From contig JAISGO010000006.1 in the NCBI GenBank assembly GCA_031263025.1, forward strand, positions 1-32,589: a DNA stretch of 32,589 bases, read 5' to 3'. A program made the position numbers and the translations under genes. Shown one piece after another: positions 27,749 to 32,589 of this stretch. A model generated the notes under the pieces. The model was not told where the DNA came from and ran no database searches. It saw nothing but the letters and a program-made list of their open reading frames with translations. The first letter of the stretch is position 1. Every line of letters starts with the position of its first letter. The DNA is from Coriobacteriales bacterium (lineage in GTDB: Bacteria; Actinomycetota; Coriobacteriia; Coriobacteriales; UBA8131).

Positions 27749-28861
27749 ATGACAATAATCTTCAGCGTTCTTCTGACCATAATCCTCGTGATCCTTAACG
27801 GCTTCTTCGCTATGAGTGAGATGGCCCTGGTCAATGCCAGCCGGGCTGCACTCCAGCTTGAGCTCAAGGATTGCGAGCAAGAGCAAAGCCCCGAACGCGG
27901 TAAGAGGGCCAAACGGGCGCTTGATTTGACTGAACGGCCGGATCGTTTCCTGGCGACTGTGCAGGTCGGCACTACTTTGGTCGGTTTCGGCGCTTCGGCT
28001 GTGGCTGCCTCTACTTTTTCGGTGCCGATTACCGCTTGGTTGCAAAGTTTTAGGCTTGCGTGGCTATCGGCGATTGCGGGGCCGCTTTCGGTGATCGTTA
28101 CGACAATCGTGATCAGCTATGTGACCTTGGTAATTGGCGAATTGGTGCCAAAACGCATCGCCTTGTCTGATCCAGAAAGATCTGCCCTGCGCATCGGTGG
28201 AGTGATCACTGCCATTGAAACGATTACCGCACCGCTGGTCAGCTTCTTGAGTTTGTCCACTAACGCGGTCTCGCGGGTGTTCGGGATCAAGAAGGCCCAA
28301 CCTAGCGACGAGGTGTCCGAAGATGAATTGAAATACATCGTGAGCGAGCAGCCGGGCCTGCTTGAAGACGAGAAGAAAATGATCGGCGAGATCTTCGATT
28401 TGGACGCGACCTCGGCGGCTGAAATCATGACGCCAAGGGTGGATACGATCTGCGTTGAGGATGATATGACGGTCAAACAGACGGTGGAGCGGATGCGAGG
28501 AACCGGCTTTTCGCGTTTGCCGGTCTTTCATGAGACGCCGGATAAGATCATCGGCCTTGCTATGTTGAAAGACCTACTGGTGCCAGTGGTGGACAAACGC
28601 CAAGACGAATTGATTACCGAGTATATGCGCAGCGCCGATTTCGTGCCGGAAAGCCAGGATATCCTCAGTTTACTGAAGGAGATGCGGCGCGACCATATCC
28701 AACTCGTAGTGGTCGAAGACGAACATGGTGGCATCGCCGGCGTGGTCTCGATCGAGGATATCATCGAGGAGATCGTCGGCGAGATCTACGATGAGTATGA
28801 CCGGGCTCCCAAGGGGGAAGCTGCTGCTCAAGCTGCTCCAAACGTCGATGTCTCTAATTAG
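27749..28861 (+). CDS. CNNM/DUF21 and CBS-domain transporter-like protein (hemolysin C/CorC-related)
   Basis: NGFFAMSEMALVNASRAALQ, GELVPKRIALSDPE, EIMTPRVDTICVEDDMTVKQTVERM, HGGIAGVVSIEDIIEEIVGEIYDEYD. Track start is TTG 27743; ATG 27749 is an alternative. Confidence 0.9.
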   Translation: MTIIFSVLLTIILVILNGFFAMSEMALVNASRAALQLELKDCEQEQSPERGKRAKRALDLTERPDRFLATVQVGTTLVGFGASAVAASTFSVPITAWLQSFRLAWLSAIAGPLSVIVTTIVISYVTLVIGELVPKRIALSDPERSALRIGGVITAIETITAPLVSFLSLSTNAVSRVFGIKKAQPSDEVSEDELKYIVSEQPGLLEDEKKMIGEIFDLDATSAAEIMTPRVDTICVEDDMTVKQTVERMRGTGFSRLPVFHETPDKIIGLAMLKDLLVPVVDKRQDELITEYMRSADFVPESQDILSLLKEMRRDHIQLVVVEDEHGGIAGVVSIEDIIEEIVGEIYDEYDRAPKGEAAAQAAPNVDVSN

Positions 28862-28958
28862 ATAGTAATATTTATAAACTTATAAAATTATATGCAATAG
28901 TCATTATCGACTTCCGATATGCTACACTAGTGTCCCTATCTCAAGGAAGGAAGTACCC

Positions 28959-29837
28959 ATGTCCGAAGAACGAAGCCCGATAAAGCCACAGAAACGTGTT
29001 ATCTCGGTGCAGGATATATCCTGCGTAGGCAAGTGTTCGCTGACGGTGGCTTTGCCTATCCTGTCTGCTTGTGGCATCGAGACCTCGATTTTGCCGACGG
29101 CGGTGTTATCTACGCATACCGGAGGTTTTACTGGATATACCTTCCACGATTTGACCAGCGAGATTGAGCCTATTGTGGCGCATTGGCGGATGCTTGGTTT
29201 GAGGGCCGACGCTTTGTATACCGGATACTTGGGCTCGGACGAGCAGCTCGCGTTGATGGGTAAGTTCTTCGACGAGTTTGGTGGTAAGGGTACCATCGTA
29301 ATGGTCGATCCAGCAATGGCGGACGCTGGCAAGCTCTATCCAGCTTTTGATCAGAAGTTTGCCCTAGGCATGCGTGATCTAGTTGCTAAGGCCGATTTGA
29401 CCTGCCCCAATCTCACCGAAGCCAGCTTTATGTTAGAAAAGGAATACCCAGGCGATCAAGCGGGTGACTATGACCAAGCCTATATTGAGCAGATGCTACG
29501 TGACTTGGCGGCGTTGGGCCCCAAGCAGGTGGTGCTAACTGGTGTGACCTTTGAAGAGGGTAAGGTGGGGGCGGCGGCCTACGATGCTCAGGCAAATAGT
29601 TTTGATTATTACTTCACTGAGCGGGTGGAGGGCTATTATCATGGCACGGGGGATATTTATTCTTCGGCATTGTTAGGAGCGATTCTCAATGACAAGTCGC
29701 TCAAAGAGGCCATCAAAGTGGCTTGTGATTTTACCCTAGGGGCAATCAAGCGGACCCAGGCTTTGGGGACTGACCCCAAGTATGGGGTGGACTTTGAGCG
29801 GGAGATTCCGGCTTTGATTAAGGAGCTAGGACTTTAG
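28959..29837 (+). CDS. pdxY: Pyridoxal/pyridoxamine kinase family protein
   Basis: RVISVQDISCVGKCSLTVALPILSACGIETSILPTAVLSTHTGGF, ALYTGYLGSDEQ, TCPNLTEASFML, YHGTGDIYSSALLGAI. Confidence 0.85.
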   Translation: MSEERSPIKPQKRVISVQDISCVGKCSLTVALPILSACGIETSILPTAVLSTHTGGFTGYTFHDLTSEIEPIVAHWRMLGLRADALYTGYLGSDEQLALMGKFFDEFGGKGTIVMVDPAMADAGKLYPAFDQKFALGMRDLVAKADLTCPNLTEASFMLEKEYPGDQAGDYDQAYIEQMLRDLAALGPKQVVLTGVTFEEGKVGAAAYDAQANSFDYYFTERVEGYYHGTGDIYSSALLGAILNDKSLKEAIKVACDFTLGAIKRTQALGTDPKYGVDFEREIPALIKELGL

Positions 29838-29849
29838 AGTCTTCGACGG

Positions 29850-29894
29850 CGCTCCTCTCTATTTTTACTCAGCGAAGTAAAAGGGGAGCGTTTT
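29850..29894 (+). terminator. Intrinsic terminator after pdxY
   Basis: CGCTCC...TTTTACT / AGTAAAA...GGAGCG hairpin followed by TTTT. Confidence 0.7.
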
Positions 29895-29960
29895 CTCCTA
29901 AAGTGGGCGAGTGCTGAGCTCTTTCCGTTATAATAGGAAGCGGTGGATGACGACTCAGAT

Positions 29961-30035
29961 GGGCGATTGGCGCAGCGGTAGCGCAGCTGCTTTACACGCA
30001 GAAGGTCAGCGGTTCAAATCCGTTATCGCCCACCA
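29961..30035 (+). tRNA. tRNA-Val (anticodon TAC), encoded CCA
   Basis: Acceptor GGGCGAT/ATCGCCC, D-stem GCGC/GCGC, anticodon loop TTTACAC, T-arm AGCGG-TTCAAAT-CCGTT, terminal ACCA. Confidence 0.95.
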
Positions 30036-30050
30036 AAAAGCACTGGTCAG

Positions 30051-30074
30051 CGGCTCGCTTGCGAGCCGTTTTTG
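30051..30074 (+). terminator. Intrinsic terminator after tRNA-Val
   Basis: CGGCTCGC TT GCGAGCCG followed by TTTTTGTTTT. Confidence 0.8.
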
Positions 30075-30077
30075 TTT

Positions 30078-30125
30078 TGGTGGCACGAGATTTAGGGTTT
30101 AGTGGCATGGTGGTGGCACGAGTTT
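30078..30125. repeat. Two direct 12-mers TGGTGGCACGAG between tRNA-Val and integrase
   Basis: Exact TGGTGGCACGAG at 30078-30089 and 30111-30122, with a partial related AGTGGCATGG at 30101-30110. Confidence 0.75.
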
Positions 30126-30315
30126 GTCCGAAGTGTCCGCAGTTTGCCCCTGCGATGCCGCTTGAGCTGATATGTTCTGCATGGTAGTTTTTCATCATCT
30201 GTACAAAGGAAGCAATGATTAATTGCAGTTGGCGTGAGAATGAGGCGAAGTTACCTTGGGGTAATGAGCCGAAATTCGAGCGTCAAATGCTTTAATCAGT
30301 GTTTCCGTCACTAAT

Positions 30316-31545
30316 CTATGAAACAGTCTCGACATACATCATCGAATTAAGCTCGGTGGCCATCTGTTTGATGACTACCTCACTTCTGTGGTTGCCGTAG
30401 GTGTTCATTACCACCAGCGGTGATTGTCCGGATATCTGCCCTATTTGGTTAGGCGGGTATCCGCGGTCAAGCAAATGCGTAACGTAGCTGTGCCTGAGCG
30501 AATGCAAGGTGAGGCTCGGGTCAAAGCCATTGTCAATCAAGAACGTCTTACTGAACTTTGACATGTTGCTCGGCTGCATGAACTTACCCGTAGACGTAGC
30601 ACAGACCGGGGTATCATCGCCCTGGTAATAGCCATAATACTCTAGCCGCTTACGTTGCTCTTCCTTTTCTGTAAGTAGATATTCATAGAGAACATCCGGG
30701 ATAGGGATAGAGCGCGTTCCGTTGGCGGTCTTGGGTTTGTCCAGCCAAAGTGTACTTTTCGCGTTGCGGCTTTCAGCCTGGGCTTTAGATATCTGCGTCG
30801 CTGCTTGCACGATGTTCAAGACGTGATGATCAAAATCCACATGCTGCCAGGTAAGAGCACAGGTCTCACCGCGCCGGGTGCCGCAACAAGTGTTTATCAA
30901 CATAGCCGTGGCCTGGTCTTTGCGCGGGTATTCCAAAAGTCTCGCGATAAGACGGTTGACCTCTTCCTCGCTCATGATGGTTTTCTTGGGCTTCTCCACC
31001 TTGAACGGACAGGCGTTAGCGATTGGATTGTACGGGATGAGCTGTAGCTGCACCGCGCGTTTGAACACGGCGTTGGTAAACGTACCGATCTTGCTTACCG
31101 TGTTGGCGCCAAGCGGGCCTCCGTCCTTACCACCGTGGTCTTTCATGTCGCGGTAGAACTGCTCCATGTCGGCGAACGTGATGTCTTTGAGCAACCTACC
31201 GCCCAAAGCACGCTCTGGATAAGCCAATGTTTTCGCATAGCCGTCAATCGTATGCGGCCTGACCTTCTGGGTTTCATCCAAGAAGTCTAGGTACTCGTGT
31301 ATTGCCTCGCCTAGCGTTACTGTATCAGCATTGAGCTTGTTGCCCGTCTTGGCGGCTTGCGCAGCCTGGGCTTCTAGCTCGCTGATCCAGTCACGCAGCT
31401 TGCGCTCGGCTTCACGCTTGCCAGTGGCGTTGACCATCTTTGATGCGCGGACGGGCTTGCCTGTCTCGTCATGGTCAACCACGACACGCAACAGGTACTT
31501 GTCCTTGCCTTTCTTTTCCACAGAACCGTTTCCATAGATTTTCAT
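30316..31545 (-). CDS. Tyrosine-family site-specific integrase
   Basis: GTRRGETCALTWQHVDF, TLHSLRHSYVTHLLDRGYPPNQIGQISGQSPLVVMNTYGN (R...HxxR...Y). Start at 31545 (MKIYGNGSVEKKGKDKYLLRV) supported by GAGAGGGGGTG SD; track start is 31656. Confidence 0.93.
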   Translation of the reverse strand: MKIYGNGSVEKKGKDKYLLRVVVDHDETGKPVRASKMVNATGKREAERKLRDWISELEAQAAQAAKTGNKLNADTVTLGEAIHEYLDFLDETQKVRPHTIDGYAKTLAYPERALGGRLLKDITFADMEQFYRDMKDHGGKDGGPLGANTVSKIGTFTNAVFKRAVQLQLIPYNPIANACPFKVEKPKKTIMSEEEVNRLIARLLEYPRKDQATAMLINTCCGTRRGETCALTWQHVDFDHHVLNIVQAATQISKAQAESRNAKSTLWLDKPKTANGTRSIPIPDVLYEYLLTEKEEQRKRLEYYGYYQGDDTPVCATSTGKFMQPSNMSKFSKTFLIDNGFDPSLTLHSLRHSYVTHLLDRGYPPNQIGQISGQSPLVVMNTYGNHRSEVVIKQMATELNSMMYVETVS

Positions 31546-31664
31546 TATCTTCACCCCCTCTCGTTTTTTCCGATAACCAATAAAACTTATCGTTAGCTCC
31601 ATTAGGAGCAGCGATACCATAGCGGGGGTCGTCTGTTTGAGCTTAATGTTGGTCATAACGGGGA

Positions 31665-32588
31665 TTATTCGTCTGCCTTCGCAGGCTTGTCGTTATCGAG
31701 CACCCGGCAGCTGTTCTTACAGAACACGGCAGGCTTATAACGCTTTCGTGGCTTGTATTCCTTATAGAATTTGAATATCTTGCCGCAATGTTTGCAGGCT
31801 ATCCAATCCTGCTTCGCGGCTAAAACGAAGTCAAGGCTAGATACGATTGCCTCAAGCAGTGAGCCTTCCTCTATCCTGCGGGTATGCTCTTTGAGGATCA
31901 TAGCTATGTCGTTAGCGTTGGCGATGCCACGGATACCGGCGTTTTCGGCTGCGACTACGCTTTTGGTAGCGCTGATATAGTCGCGTGCTAACCTGACGGC
32001 TTTCTCAATCTGTTCGGCTTGCAAGAGCTCCAACCATTCCAGAATCTCCTGGATTTGCTCGTCCGTGGGTTTGCCGCCATAAGCTTCATTGGCCAGCTTG
32101 ATCACTCGTTCTTGCGTGACTGGTAACAAGGCCTCGCTATTGTAATCAAGCCATACGCCGAACATCACGTCGTAACCATGCGACTTGAAATCATTCGGGC
32201 ATTTCTGCTGCATGTGCTTAGAGTTAGCCAGGTATTCCATCAACTCGTTGCCGCGCAGGCCAGCACTATAGGCAGTGAGCAATGTCGTAGCCACTTGTAG
32301 TTGCCTGATAGTGAAAGCCACTTCGCGCACCGATACGATACCACCCAAGTGCTGGTTGGCATAATCGCCGCTTACAACGGCGCCACGCGCGAGGCTTGAA
32401 CCCTCGAACATGTCCACCAGGTAATTAGTAATCTCGCCGTCCACGGTGTCGATCTCCGTGGGGAACTTATAACAATCCCATGCCAGCCCCATCCTCACGC
32501 TCTCGATGCCACGCGAATAGACCGTAGGCCAAAGGTAATCGTCTGATTCCTTGCGGTTGCGGTCATACATGAAGCGCCGGTTGCTGTC
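31665..32588 (-). CDS. Hypothetical protein with C-terminal four-cysteine zinc-finger, 5' end outside window
   Basis: Reading frame stays open to the window edge (…DSNRRFMYDRNRKESDDYLWP). C-terminus CKHCGKIFKFYKEYKPRKRYKPAVFCKNSCRV resembles a treble-clef zinc finger. Confidence 0.72.
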   Translation of the reverse strand, partial: DSNRRFMYDRNRKESDDYLWPTVYSRGIESVRMGLAWDCYKFPTEIDTVDGEITNYLVDMFEGSSLARGAVVSGDYANQHLGGIVSVREVAFTIRQLQVATTLLTAYSAGLRGNELMEYLANSKHMQQKCPNDFKSHGYDVMFGVWLDYNSEALLPVTQERVIKLANEAYGGKPTDEQIQEILEWLELLQAEQIEKAVRLARDYISATKSVVAAENAGIRGIANANDIAMILKEHTRRIEEGSLLEAIVSSLDFVLAAKQDWIACKHCGKIFKFYKEYKPRKRYKPAVFCKNSCRVLDNDKPAKADE

Positions 32589-32589
32589 G

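Noticed and set aside
29992-30198. Minus-strand ORF of 68 aa ending ...GDNGFEPLTFCV, and the plus-strand ORF 29911..30102
   Set aside because: Both are translations across tRNA-Val and its flank; the NGFEPLT-type string is a familiar artefact of antisense tRNA translation.
1-32589. CRISPR array, rRNA genes, or complete IS transposase
   Set aside because: No regularly spaced repeat array, rRNA-like sequence or transposase motif was seen on either strand.

Overview
The 32.6 kb window is mostly a housekeeping chromosomal segment. Gene content and base composition suggest a moderately high-GC Actinomycetota, possibly Coriobacteriia (inference only). In order it encodes: the 3' end of a PBP2-type transpeptidase; ruvC; ruvA-ruvB; a small hypothetical; mscL; an AMP-forming acyl-CoA synthetase; purC with a lipoprotein gene; a cytidylate-kinase-like protein; thrC; a ModE-like wHTH regulator; ackA; an MBL-fold hydrolase; comM/yifB; a multi-cluster 4Fe-4S protein; comEC-comEA; gyrB-gyrA; murD-ftsW-murG; a CNNM/DUF21-CBS protein; a pyridoxal-kinase-family gene; and tRNA-Val(TAC). 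The last ~2.5 kb looks like the edge of an integrative element at the tRNA-Val 3' end: a tyrosine integrase, direct repeats, and an unrecognised zinc-finger protein running off the window. I did not find a clearly new multi-gene system. The best leads are: a LexA-type SOS box inside a consensus ruvAB promoter; a 76-bp TA-flanked perfect inverted-repeat element between convergent genes; the tRNA-linked element edge with its unknown gene and a possible alternative-hairpin leader before the integrase; an MscL with a C-terminal zinc ribbon that overlaps its neighbour antisense; and a GyrA with a ~90-aa acidic N-terminal extension. All family assignments are by eye from motifs; no database search was run.
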